Shown in pieces: positions 25,542 through 37,200 of a stretch of 64,000 nucleotides of DNA. The stretch comes from Gamarada debralockiae (lineage: Eukaryota > Ascomycota > Leotiomycetes > Helotiales > Hyphodiscaceae), in the NCBI GenBank assembly GCA_002803225.1, contig NXFV01000391.1, positions 100,659 through 164,658 of the forward strand, given 5' to 3'. How positions within the stretch are numbered: the stretch's first letter is position 1; the number at the start of each line of letters is the position of its first letter. A program made the position numbers and the translations under genes. The notes beneath the pieces were generated by a model, which made no database searches, was not told where the DNA came from, and was given only the letters and a program-made list of their open reading frames with translations.

Positions 25542-27902
25542 ATGGCCAGCTGTATCCAGCCTTGTCCGCCAGGGCCGTGTCCTCAGGAGACATATGATAT
25601 GATGGCTCATGATCCAAGCCAACTGGACTTCATGAAGATGGCGCCCCAAGGAGAAGGTAATTATGCTTCTACCGCGTTCTCAGACACCAGAGATCAAGAG
25701 ACAGATCAAGGGCTTACACTATCACCCAAGATACAGTCAAGTGATCCGTGGCTATTTGATGCCACCGGTGCATTTGGAGATCAAGATCTCGATGCTCTGT
25801 TAGGGCCTGTGCAATTCGACTTGGTTGCAGACGAGGCTCGAAAGAATGGCTTGGAAGTGGATGCTCTGTTCGACGACCAGTATCAGCTCACTGAACCTCC
25901 TGCCAAGAGACGAAGACTTACCGGAGAGTTTTCACTGGAGCCTCTACTTCCGTTCGAGCCCAATGATGCAGCTTGTGAACAAGAACCAGTAAGTGCACCC
26001 CCAGGCGTCCGCAACATTACTAAGGTGTTCCAGTATCCTATATCCACCGTGAACTCTGACCAGGCTCCCAGACCCCTGTCTCCCGTGGTCTCCCAAGTGC
26101 AGCAGAGCCATGCCATCTCTAAAGACGCAAGAATTTCTTCTGGCCCCGTCCAGTCCGAGGGACTATCGGACCAATCGAATGGAATGGTTGGAGCTGTTGA
26201 GAAGCCCAGCCTGCAAGTAGACTTCCAAGATGTGCAGCTACCCACCGTACACTCGCGGGATGAAGAGCCTGATGCGCAGGCCCTCGACAATTTCGACGAT
26301 GACGGGAGTTTGTTCGGCGATTATGTCTCGAGTAAAGAGGGCTCAGTTGAATGCTCTCCGATTGTTGAGCCGTCATGCGCGGCAGGGGAGGCAGAATTGT
26401 GCACGACCGAGTCTTCAACTGCTCCTACTTTGTTGTGGGACCCTGATATACCAATCCCTTCTGTGGAGAGGTACCTACCAGAACGCCAGCCGTCAAAGGG
26501 TCATAATAACGGAAATTACAAACCTCGAGTCATCAAGACAGCTGCTGAATTTTCGATTGGGTCTGGGTTGTTTAATTTGGACCAGAAAGGTGCTCAAGGT
26601 TCTCCAAGAGGCTTGGTCCAAAATTTGGTTGGTCAAGAAAAAATCGGATGTAGTGTATCTGAACGATCTCAGAGCCAAACGAACAAGCCCTCGACTTCCT
26701 CATCTTTCCAGAAGTCATTACCATTGTCTATAGCTTTTGCGCTCGCTGCGCCCGAGCACCGAGTTTCGATTGAGCAAACAGTCAAGAGTGCTAGGGCATC
26801 ACTTGCTTCAGCTACCTCTGGACGCTCTCTTTCTTCGAATGCCATCGCGCACCAAGTCCCCCTGCAGCTCAAGAATCTCCTCGACAGCCTCCACAGCAAG
26901 TTCAACAAGGATCAAGAGTTCAGGAAGTCCAGCATCACCTGGCTGATAGAAACATTGAATCCTCTTGGTAAGTCTCAACTATCAATTCATCTCAACCGTG
27001 ATCATCAGTTAACATTAGCTCCAACAGATACAGGCAGAGGTGCCGGCGATGACGAAGGTGTTCAAGATTTTGAACATGGCTTGAAGGAGATCAACGACGT
27101 CGATGAGGCAAAGGCTTTGATACGACGAGAGCGAAAGGAGCACCGCAATGTTCAAAATGACCTCCAGCAACAAATCGCATTCCTCAACAACTCAGTTGCG
27201 ACGCTTCAGCTGGGAGAGCTGGATCTCGAACGTCGTTTTGCCTCTCTCTCGGGAGCATATGAGACGGTTTCATCGGAGCTGGACTACTTACGACAAATAG
27301 TTTATGGTGGTCTTCCATCAATGCATACTCCTCCAGCTGTAATGAACTCTCTCATCTCCCCTACAAGCTCCACTCCAGCAGCGGACACCAACACCACTCC
27401 AGCCAACGGTCACATTGAGCACGGTTACTACATTTGTAAGCTCGTGGCTAAAGACCAACCTGGCGGGGTCTGTGGTGCTCCCAATACCACATACCACAGC
27501 CGCACGGTCAAAATTCCGAATTGGAAGCTCCGAAAACACTGCGTTCGGTGCAAAAGAGACAACACCGGCCCCGGAGAGCGCGAAAATATCACTGAGGAGG
27601 AATTCAATGATGCAAGCGGCGAGAAGAAACGCAAACGTGGAAAAAAGTCGGCGACAAGGGGTAATATCTTCGAGAATGGTGCTGGAGGACCATCCACAGG
27701 ATCTGAGCGGAACAACAACGTGTCCGCTGCTCTTGAATCCCCACTCTTTCCCGATATGAGTGCTGCACCTGTTGATCATGCTCAAATTGCCAGCGCTTAT
27801 GCCCCTGCCCCTCGTCCTGGTTACCAGCTCACGCTACCTTCTTGGTCAAAACCCTTGACTACGGATACGGAGAGATGGGCATGGACAGAGACAGACGCCT
27901 AA
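25542..27902 (+). CDS. Large putative nuclear protein with Cys/His cluster
   Basis: I do not recognise the family. The ATG at 25542 starts a frame with one inferred intron (26968-27027; donor GTAAGT, acceptor CAACAG), giving 766 residues. The intron is a multiple of three without a stop. The N-terminal 480 residues are acidic and disordered, with a basic nuclear-localisation-like patch PAKRRRL near residue 125. A coiled coil follows (DEAKALIRRERKEHRNVQ, LQQQIAFLNNSVATLQLGEL). Next comes a Cys/His cluster (ICKLV..GGVCGAPNTTYHSRT..LRKHCVRCKRD) that could bind zinc, and a Lys-rich block KKRKRGKK. The layout suggests a chromatin or transcription protein. This is inference only. Confidence 0.7.
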   Translation: MASCIQPCPPGPCPQETYDMMAHDPSQLDFMKMAPQGEGNYASTAFSDTRDQETDQGLTLSPKIQSSDPWLFDATGAFGDQDLDALLGPVQFDLVADEARKNGLEVDALFDDQYQLTEPPAKRRRLTGEFSLEPLLPFEPNDAACEQEPVSAPPGVRNITKVFQYPISTVNSDQAPRPLSPVVSQVQQSHAISKDARISSGPVQSEGLSDQSNGMVGAVEKPSLQVDFQDVQLPTVHSRDEEPDAQALDNFDDDGSLFGDYVSSKEGSVECSPIVEPSCAAGEAELCTTESSTAPTLLWDPDIPIPSVERYLPERQPSKGHNNGNYKPRVIKTAAEFSIGSGLFNLDQKGAQGSPRGLVQNLVGQEKIGCSVSERSQSQTNKPSTSSSFQKSLPLSIAFALAAPEHRVSIEQTVKSARASLASATSGRSLSSNAIAHQVPLQLKNLLDSLHSKFNKDQEFRKSSITWLIETLNPLGKSQLSIHLNRDHQLTLAPTDTGRGAGDDEGVQDFEHGLKEINDVDEAKALIRRERKEHRNVQNDLQQQIAFLNNSVATLQLGELDLERRFASLSGAYETVSSELDYLRQIVYGGLPSMHTPPAVMNSLISPTSSTPAADTNTTPANGHIEHGYYICKLVAKDQPGGVCGAPNTTYHSRTVKIPNWKLRKHCVRCKRDNTGPGERENITEEEFNDASGEKKRKRGKKSATRGNIFENGAGGPSTGSERNNNVSAALESPLFPDMSAAPVDHAQIASAYAPAPRPGYQLTLPSWSKPLTTDTERWAWTETDA

Positions 27903-30900
27903 TTCTCGGAACTCCCGATTTTCAACTGCCTCGTCTTGTCCAGGCTGTGGCTTGACCCTCCCAGAGAACCCCGAAACGCTGAGACGTGTCTGCACGTCCC
28001 CAGCTTTGCGACGAAACTACGGTGGATCTGATGAGGATTGCGATTATGATCCTGAGATGATCTAAACGAATGATGGTACATGGATTGATTGTGCGTGGAT
28101 TGGGCTGCTGAGATACGATTGTGATGGAGGAATGATAATCATAATGATAGGAGCTTTCAAAAATAATGTTTTACAGATAGGTGCTGTCTTCTTTTGGAGA
28201 TGACTCGGCGGAAATCCGATATGTGCTTGTGAGGTAACGTATTTCAGTCTTTCAATCAATTAAAGGAAGGAAAAATTGGCCTTGGGGCTCGTCAAACCTT
28301 GGATGCGTGCGATCATTCGAAGTGAGCAATTCATTGTCATTGATCCTTTCCATACCCAGTCACGTCTTGCTTCTAGGGACATGAAATCCAAGAGGAGTGG
28401 CCAGGATGCAAGCCCATGATATCTCTGATGTCCTTGTCAGTATCTGTTTTCCCGACGCCTATATCCACTGATGACTGTTCTAAATTCTAAGTGCTGCTTC
28501 TATTATTCCAGCTCTTCTCCATGACCAACGCCACGAACACACATCAACATCCAAGACTCGAATTCAAACTATAGTTACCGTCCACCGGCCTGCCTCCTCG
28601 GCTCCACCATCAACGTCAAACTCTCATCTACAACATTCAAAGCGCCTTTCGTCGACCAAGACCAGAGCCAAGTTGCGAGATACCAAAACATCTTTCTACT
28701 CTTAAAACTTTGCATGCGGCAAGGATTTGGGCCCCTATTCCTCACATCTTCGAGTACTAGCTGACAGCTCCTAGAATATCCAACTGATCAACTCTTTCCA
28801 TACCCTCCATGTTAGATCCCTTCTACAATCGATCAGCTCGTTCAGCGTCTCACTTCGCCAAATCCGTATTGAAAATTCTCATAACAAGAGAATCTTCCTC
28901 TTGCCAGCGGATCTTCCCTTGCAGCATCCCCTCCTGCTGACTTTGTAGTGCGCCACCAAAGTCCCAAATAGAATACACAGCGCCAGTATTGTTGAAGGCG
29001 GCTTCTGTTTGTCCATTTGGCTGTTGGAGGAAGTGCTGGAACATTTTTGCACTGCCCATGAAGGACAGGAATCGGATTGTCAGCACCCTCATCGAGAAAT
29101 AAGCTGATCTGGGTCGCGGCAGAAAGCACAAATACCAAAGGCCCTTTCGAATTTCAAGTCCCATCGAGCCGACAAGTTACTTCAACGATGCCACCCTGGC
29201 AGGAGTAGAGATGTTCTCCAAAAATCAATCTCTGCCACTACAGACTTGCTCTGGAGAGGCTCCCTGCAAGAGGTCTGGCCCTCTTTGCTCGGGATTTTTT
29301 CTATTCAGAGTCAAACTCTGAGTTCAACAACGATAATACTTATGACGGCGACAGTACGAATGACAACGATGTTACTGATGGCAAGACGCTCGAAGTTGGA
29401 TAGTTAATGCTGCAAGAAAGCAGAGACAAGGAAGGCATGCTGTATCACCGCATGAAATAGTCTTCAGGGCTTCTCTGAGGGATCTTCAGTCGTCCTGAAA
29501 GGACTTGGCTCCTGTGATAGAGAGCCTTGGTAAGTGATGGACAGATGACAATCCTTCTTATAGTAGGAATTATTGTGCTTACAGAAGTAAACAAAGTCCA
29601 ATTTCGGGGAGGTCCATGTTTAAGTTAACCCGAAACATTGTTCTCAGTTGTTGATGCTTTATCGTTCAACAGGATTACAGAGAAATCTCCGGACGTCCGA
29701 CCGCTTCCAAGCGAGAAGACAAGAACGCCCATTCGTTCATGCCCATCCAGGCAACAGACTCCCGCATCCTGAGTATCGAAATCGGGAGTGTACGAGGCGA
29801 TCCTTCTCAACTTGGCTACAAGTAGTCAACGATTGAAGCATTACTTCGCACGCTGGATCCAACTATCCAACTCTCCAATCCTATTGGTTGTGACGAGTCA
29901 GGGTTGCTAGGAGAGAAATCGTGAACTGCTATGAGGACGCGTGCTGTACCTCTACAAGCTCCTGGAACTTGCAAAGTCGACTTGTTCAGAGCCCGCTCCT
30001 GAGACTTTCTCTTGTCATTTGCATTGTCGTTGTCGTTGTCGTTGTCGTTCTCCTCGTCTCAAATACCCCTCCTTCCTTCAAAACGTCGAGAAGATATGCT
30101 TGCTAAGAGATACCAAACTGTGTATGAAAATGAAGTTTCTCCTCCAGAAAGGTTGTGACTGCACAACATTGGGCCTTCATGCGTTCCAAGTCTGGCCCAC
30201 CACCTGGCACTTGCGTCTGGACACAATCTGGACGGGAGAAAGCTCAATTCGAGTTCGGGCATGATATGAATACTTCATGCAGGTCAGCTACCACACGGAG
30301 CCTTCGTTCAAGTTCGAACGACGTAAGTCGGATCTTGCGAGCCGCCATCGCTGCCGACAATTGCTGAATTCCCAAGGAATCATCTGGAACGTTTCACTTG
30401 GTGAATCTGCCCCAGTCGGATTCGTGGTTTGCCTGAAAGTCGAAGATTCTCCAGACTTTGTCGAACCTCTTCGTTGTTATTATTGAGGGCGTTGGCATGG
30501 TTCTCGAAAATGATGCCATCGCCCAAGTTGAATAGACGGCGGGTTTCCTCTATCTGCTGGAGACGCGAGATAATGTTGGTTGTCGGTCGTTCAATGGCAA
30601 AGCGTTGATATGCTTCGAGACCCTTTTCGTTTTTTGAGATATTGGACGGACGCTTAGCAAAATCATTGGCATATTAAGTGATTCTTAAATTGTAATAAGT
30701 TTAATAAGATATTTCCAATTCCGTAAACCAAAAGTGTTTGTGTCCAGATAGTAATCTCGAATATTTTTTCCCAAGATACAGTCTTTCGTACCAACGGAAT
30801 CTGCAGGCTGCCACCTTCTGCCGCGGAAGTTGAATGCCCTTCTGCGTGAGAAAGAACCCCGTCGCCTCTATCGCAATGATGACCTGTTGCATTGCCCACT

Positions 30901-31354
30901 GAACCTTCTTTGGAGTCTATGTAAGAGATTTGCGCGATCGAAAGTCATGAGATGTTGAAACCTTCATCACCCCTACCCAAGATCCCCAACCCTCAACTAT
31001 AGCAAAATCCACTCTGACTCTGCCACAGCGATCACTGAAACATCCCACTAACGCTAGTGCTTGAGGCCAAATTGGCAGCGCTTTACCACTATGGCCTGAA
31101 ATCCAGGTATTACACCGTATATCTCTTTGTTCTGAAAGCTTGGGCACGTGGCACCGAAGCGCCAATTGCTGTAGAGCTCAGCCGCAAGCCACCAAAATTT
31201 TGCGAAGTCTCTGGAAACCCGTCGCTCTAACTCATCAGTATATCCAGACCTCCATCCTAAAGAAATTAAAGGGTTCTGGGCATCAACGGACTCTCATTCT
31301 CTTTACTGTCATTTGTTGTTGACTGGTACTGACTCAAACTACTACGATATCATC
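27903..31354. other. Gene-poor 3.4-kb gap with possible coding relics
   Basis: No complete gene is supported. A 104-codon open frame on the minus strand (29164-28850) and an overlapping 98-codon frame have some coding look, but no recognised domain. Around 30660-30498 (minus) a frame reads FAIERPTTNIISRLQQIEET and NLGDGIIFENHANAL, which looks protein-like and may be a fragment of a decayed accessory gene. A short TCGTTG microsatellite sits near 30022-30050. Confidence 0.45.
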
Positions 31355-33490
31355 ATGAATGAGAGTGCCAGTCGCAGCCTCGCTACATTCTTTCCTGTCC
31401 AAGATGAAGCTGCAACCCACGAGAGCCAGAGTCATTACTCTGATGCAGATGTAATGGACATATCGAATTTACTGAAACAAACTCGAGGGTCCTGGAGCCG
31501 CGTGCCTCGGCTCTATATTGTTCTTCGAATCATTGGCCAACTCCATCGACTAGACGACTTCGTCGATTTTGGGTTCACTGATTATTGGTTTCCTTTGAAG
31601 TCGAACGCACTTCCGGACTTCCTTGGTCCGACGGACAAGGCCAATTTTGTGCACGCACAGTCACTAGTTCTCACCCAAGCCTCTGATCTTGAGAAGGGGG
31701 AGGTAGGCAGGCACATGAACTTCGATTCAAAAGAGTCGATACCCTTTGAAAGCCTTGGCGATCTGGGACGTGGCGCATTTGGCGCAGTAGACAAAGTTTT
31801 GAGCCTCGTGTCCCGCAAAATATACGCAAGAAAGCTCGTCTACAGACGAGTACTGTTCCCCGTCCCGAGGCCGGCTCAGACAATGGCGGCTTTTATCTCG
31901 GAGCTAGAGATTCTTAAACGTCTCAAGCATCGCCATACCGTCGAGTTGGTCGGGAGTTATACAGACAAATCAACTCTAGGATTAATCATGACGCCTGTTG
32001 CAGACTGCAACCTCGCCGAATATCTCACGCGGGCTGGCTCCTCGGATGCAGTTGATAGCAAATCGCAGCTTCGAAACTTTTTTGGCTGCCTCACTACTGC
32101 TCTTCAATACCTACACGATTCCAAGATCCGCCATAAGGATATCAAGCCGCAAAATATTCTGATAAAGCGACATAATGTTCTCCTCACCGACTTCGGTTTG
32201 GCGCGTGACCTTGTCGACGCTTCCGGAGGCACGACCGAAGGAGCAACACCCCTGACACCGAAGTACTGCGCTCCTGAGGTTGGGAATTACGAGCCACGAA
32301 GCTATTCTTCAGATATTTGGTCACTTGGCTGCGTGTTCCTCGAGATGGTAACTATTATCAAAGGTGAGTCTTTAGCTGCTTAGAAAATATTTTTCGAAAA
32401 TACTGGTACGAAGGAGACCTACTTTCGGCTCAACATTGAAGCAATCAAAATGTGGACATCGAAGTTAGAAATGCAAGGCTTGTTCTCGGACAACTTCCCT
32501 ATCGGTTGGATTTCACGCATGCTCTCAGAAAATCGGAAAGATCGACCGACGGCACAGGCCCTTCTCAGAGACATTCTAAACTACAGATCTACAAGGGATT
32601 CGGTTTCTTCATTTTGCGGGATCTGTTGCAAGGCTTCTGATGAAGCCATGGAAGATGTTGAATATGATGAACAGAGTTTATTTGTTTCAGATAAGCCAAG
32701 CCCATTCCTATCACAGACGGCGTCGTCCACTGCAGTCGAATCTTCCGCTACTGGCTCTCGAGCTCCCGCTCTGCAAGACGTGGACATGCCTGACGGTATA
32801 CTTCATTCTTAATGATTGAAATGTCCAATTTTCTAATGCCTGGATTTCAGTGTCAAACAATCGCGACGTGACGGTGTTGGGCATGGCAATACAACATGTG
32901 CGGGTCATACTTCTCCCAGGCCGTCCTTTGCTAATTTAATTTGTACAGGCAAGATATTTTATGGTCAAGTCTACCCATGAGGTGGATGTAGAGTCGAGTA
33001 TCGCCTTTGATACTTGGGTTTCTAGCAAAAAGGTCAATGGAATCTTGGATCGCGCCTTCCAAGGTCGGAAGGGTCCAGTCTTACTTTTCTTCTCCATAAT
33101 AGGAAGGTAAGAGCCGCATACTTTCACTTGAATGCCTTGAGAACTAAATGATCACAAGCAAAAAATTTTGCGGCGTCGCAGAAATGATGAGCTTAGTTGA
33201 TCCCACCAGAACTGACGACTTCTGGGCGGAAGACAAATGGAAAGGGTGAGTGGCACCCGCTCAACAGATCGACAAGAAAAGCCTCTAGTAAATTCTTACA
33301 AACGGACAGAAAAATCGACATTCGCTGGATAGTGACTGCGGATGTAGATTTCAAGGAGGTTGGGCATCTTACTGCAAAAGAATCCATCAATGGCAGCAAA
33401 GAGATGGGAGTGACGCATTCTCGAGACGGCCAAGAGCTTTGCTGGGCAACAGGCCGTGAGATTCTGACTATTTTTGAGAGTCTGAGTTGA
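31355..33490 (+). CDS. Protein kinase-YTH domain fusion, with one in-frame TAG
   Basis: Inferred exons 31355-32795, 32851-32897, 32949-33106, 33159-33245 and 33310-33490 form one frame of 638 codons. Kinase domain (about 130-400): LGRGAFGAVDKV glycine loop, YARK lysine, FISELEILKRL helix C, IRHKDIKPQNIL catalytic loop (HKD for HRD), TDFGLAR, KYCAPE, SDIWSLGCVFLEM, DRPTAQALL. An acidic Ser-rich linker leads to a YTH domain (about 497-637): ARYFMVKSTHEVDVESSI, DTWVSSKKVNGILD, GPVLLFFSIIGSKKFCGVAEM, DFWAEDKWKG and SRDGQE. All three Trp of the m6A cage seem present. Codon 343 (32381-32383) is TAG, between kinase subdomains IX and XI. A 105-bp intron (32364-32468, GTGAGT..GTTAG) could remove it in frame, at the cost of conserved residues. 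Domains are clear; the fusion and its integrity are inferred. Confidence 0.75.
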
Positions 33491-34219
33491 AAGGGTATTT
33501 ACATTGTAGTAATATTATACCCTAGGATGAAGTCGCTTGACTTCACTTGCACAATGACTTCTGACAAGCAAATCACAGAATATAAAAACTCGACGTACTA
33601 TTCAGCAAAATGCCATAGATATTCCACAGGAAATCTTCTCAAATCACGACGTAAGAAAACAACGCTTTTTATTCTATTCACCCTTTGTAACGTGTTCGCA
33701 GAATACCCTAGCAGCTCTAAGTTCAGATACGAAACCTGTGACCGCTCCGTGCTCGAGTTTCACTGCACATCACAGTCATGGAAAAAAAGAGATTTCAAGA
33801 GTAAAGAACATCCATTAAACGCTATATGCATTCATCCCATGCGCAGCATCAAGCCATGCACTAAACACTATGTGAATGATCAAAAAGGTATGTTTTGGAA
33901 TAGTGTCATCATCGTATCATCAATCGTTGCGCAAGTCGTCGTCCTGCCAGAAAAGCAAATCCCAAACGACCTGACCTGTCTATATGCCTCAAATAGACAC
34001 ATGAAAGGAAACCCCTTCCCCATTCCCCTTCTCTCTTCAATTTGACTTTAAAAAAGAATGTGCTCGTACTCCTTGCAAATGCTAGCCTGTAGCACCTGCA
34101 CTCCTTTTCGTATCGTGAGATATTAGTCCTGCTTCTATTACTTAAAAGGTCTCCGATTCGCCACTGTTGTTCGATGCTATAGTGCCAAAAGTATCTGCAA
34201 AATCTTATTAGAAGGGGCA
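33491..34219. other. Intergenic, convergent 3' ends
   Basis: This lies between the YTH-gene stop and the stop of the large SR-rich gene. A 172-codon AT-rich open frame (33527-34045, plus) has no recognisable features and I do not call it a gene. Confidence 0.5.
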
Positions 34220-37200
34220 CTAATAGACTGGGCTGGTAATTGGGAAAGTACCTCTATTTTTTCTTCGCACGGTTCCTTCCTCGCGACTCAGATCCCCACT
34301 CTTGGAAGCAGAAGACATGCTTCTCGGACCCGTAGGTTTCCGTGCCGGAACCCCCAAAGCGCCAGATAACGATCGTGCAGCCGATCTCGGGGAGCCGCCA
34401 CTTCCTGACCCGTAATCTTCTGCGTTGAGATGCTCATTGCTTAGCGGACTGGGCTTTTGCAGCTTGCGGGCTTTGGGAGGGTTCTCGGGTGGTATGGGCT
34501 CCTTTGGAGGTCGTGCTGGGGCTTGTGATCCATGTGAGTATGCACCGTCGGAAATGGGAGACATGTTGCCCGTGTTGTTTGTTGTGTTGCTGTAGCGGTT
34601 TTGCTGCTGAGGTGGGAGACGGTTTAGGCTTAACTGAGAGCCGAAATCGACGGACTTGGGGCTCATTGGCGAGTCGAAATTCACAGCTTGAGACTCGAGA
34701 GCTGTTTGGTAACGATGACTTGGTCCAGGACGTGGCTGAGGATGTTGGAGATTTAGGGAGTTGCGATGAGCCTTATACTTTGGATCCTCGGGTGGCAGCA
34801 GCGACCTGGGTTCGGCCTCGTCGTATTGTTGAAGCTGGTCTTGCGAAAAGCCAGTGTGGAGTTTGTCCTCACCATATGGATCGTGATGGTCAGCTTGATC
34901 GGCATAGTTACCCAGATCACTGCCAGATCTCGAAGGTGGTTCAGCGAACTGGTCATTCTCCTTTCGCCCACTGTTGCGTCCACTGTTTCGGAATCCCCTC
35001 AAGACCGTTGAAGCTGTTGTCTCGGACCATCGGGAAACCTTGGGGATCCAGCCGGAAGAGCTGCTTGACTTGTGTTTCTTGCTCTTGTCGGTTCTTGGAG
35101 TGTTCTCATTACTAAGAGAAGCTGTAGTTACATGTTGCTGTGGAGGTGGTGTTCCCAGTGGAACAGAACCTCCCCGAGTAGCTTCCTGAGTTGGCGTAAG
35201 TAGTAGCTCGTTGTTCTCAAACTGATTGTTGAGAACCACCTGCTCGTGGGGACCAATCTCAACTTCGTCCTCGTCACCTTCTGGAACAGTGCTGATGCGA
35301 TGATCCGAGAATTTTCGACCGTCAAATCCTCCCCTTTGTGCGCTTCCAACTCGAGGAACAGAAAGATGGCCAGACTGGCTAGCGTGGCTCGCTGTTGATG
35401 TACCAGCATTGCCTTCGGGTTCGTACCCACGATCGTTTTCGTAGTTTCCTTCTTGCTGAAGATCATCATAGGACTCTGTTGGATGGCTTAATGGTTTGAG
35501 ACCCTGAGCAACCTTGAGACCCTCCACCTCTCCGAGTAACTGGACTAGCATTTCTTCGATCTTGCCGAGATCATTTGAGCTTCTCATACTCAGTCCTTTC
35601 AGAGCTCTTCGGAAGACGTTTCTTCGTTTGGTGGGGATATCGTCGTACATCTCGTCTTGAGACCCTTGTCGTAGAGAACGCGAAGCACTTTGAGGTAAAG
35701 GCCTTGGGCCATTGATCGCCTTTTGAACGGACCTATCGGTGTTGCCTTGGACCTCAGTGATGATGACATCTTCTGTATCGGCCAGCAATCGTTTCATATC
35801 CTCAAATGAATTTCGCATCTCTGCCGCAGCTCGAACAAGAGTGACAAGTATTTCGGTATCACGAGCGCTGCGTTGAGCATCTCGTACAGTGAGCTGAAAA
35901 TTGTTAGTAGGCAAAGATTAAAGATTCAACGGGTACTTACATGATCCATTAGAGCCACGATGTCCTTTGATTGAATGCGATCAATACCATTTCCCGTGGC
36001 GCTGTCGTATATTGGCGAGCCCATGCCATGTGACATGCCACTCAAGTGTCGGGAATGCTTTGGGGTATAGAACGGATCGCCACCGCCCAAAGCATCAGCC
36101 GCGCCTCCAATCTCTTCATCAAGAAAGCCAACGCCTTTGGGCCTAGGCTCAGGAGTGAGACCACCCGCAGAACGAGCATTTGGAGCGGAAGAAATGTAAC
36201 CTTCGTCCTTCGGTAAAGCACCAGGACTCCCAGCATAGCCTAACTTGGTCGGCCCAAAGTCGTGATTGACTCCCTGGAAGCTACTCTGGCCCAGGAGTTC
36301 GCGATCGAGTCCACCTCCAATAGGTGCAATGGGACTCGTGCCTTCGTATGGGTTGGTCACTAGCGTATCGCGCTTCCTTTCCCCTGATGTTCTCTGCCAT
36401 TCATCATCCTGGCTTACTTCTCGACTGTGTCCCGCAACCGCAGCCGCACCTCCAGCACCAACTGCAGCTCCAACGAGGGCGGCCTCGGCGGCCTTCAAAT
36501 CCGCATTAGAATGTTGGGAATGATTTGACATAGCAGTCTCTATGGGTTGCTTCTGTGGGGGGGTTGGGTGGCTGGGCCAGTGGTCTCTACTTCCATGTTG
36601 CTGTCCGCCAATCGGTTCGTTGATGATGGATGGATTCGTTATCACTTCGGATTCAGCATCGTTATAGCCATGGCCAATCTCAGGCATAGGATGGTTGATA
36701 TCTGGAAGTCCACTGGCTCCCATCTGGAGTTGCTCGTGGCTTGCTGCTTCACTGAGAGGTGCATCAATGCTATGGCGTGGAGAAGCAGGAATCTGGCCTT
36801 GACCCTCAAGTGCACGTTCCTTGAAAGACTTGTGCAAAGGAGCTCCAGTGGTTGCCGATACGTCTTGGTACCGAATTTGGTCCGCCTCGGACTTTTTCTT
36901 GCGTTGGTTTGCTAGAACAGCAGCAGCGGCCGCCAGCCCAGCTTTCTCAATTGTATGCGAGTTCTTGTACTTGGGCATCGCAACCTTTCGTCCCTGTTCA
37001 TCGATATCGTATTCGTCCGCATACTTGGTTGGGCTGTTTCTTTGACTGGAAGTCCCTCGATCAGAACCTTCGTATTGGAGATCCCTTCCAGCCTCGCGCT
37101 TCGTAGGGCTGTTTCCACGACTGGTGAAGTGTCTCTCGGAGCCATCTTCGTAGGAAGCATAAGAGGCTCTACGATCAAATTGACCAGACCCAGTTGTTAG

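Noticed and set aside
28850..29164. 104-codon minus-strand open frame with an ATG
   Set aside because: Overlaps another frame of similar length, no recognised features, no splice partner; kept only as a note in the gap entry.
32364..32383. A 20-bp intron GTGAGT..TTAG removing the kinase-domain TAG
   Set aside because: Too short for a spliceosomal intron and it would shift the reading frame.
33527..34045. 172-codon open frame downstream of the YTH gene
   Set aside because: AT-rich, no domain or hydrophobic/basic pattern of a real protein, and located in a convergent 3' region.
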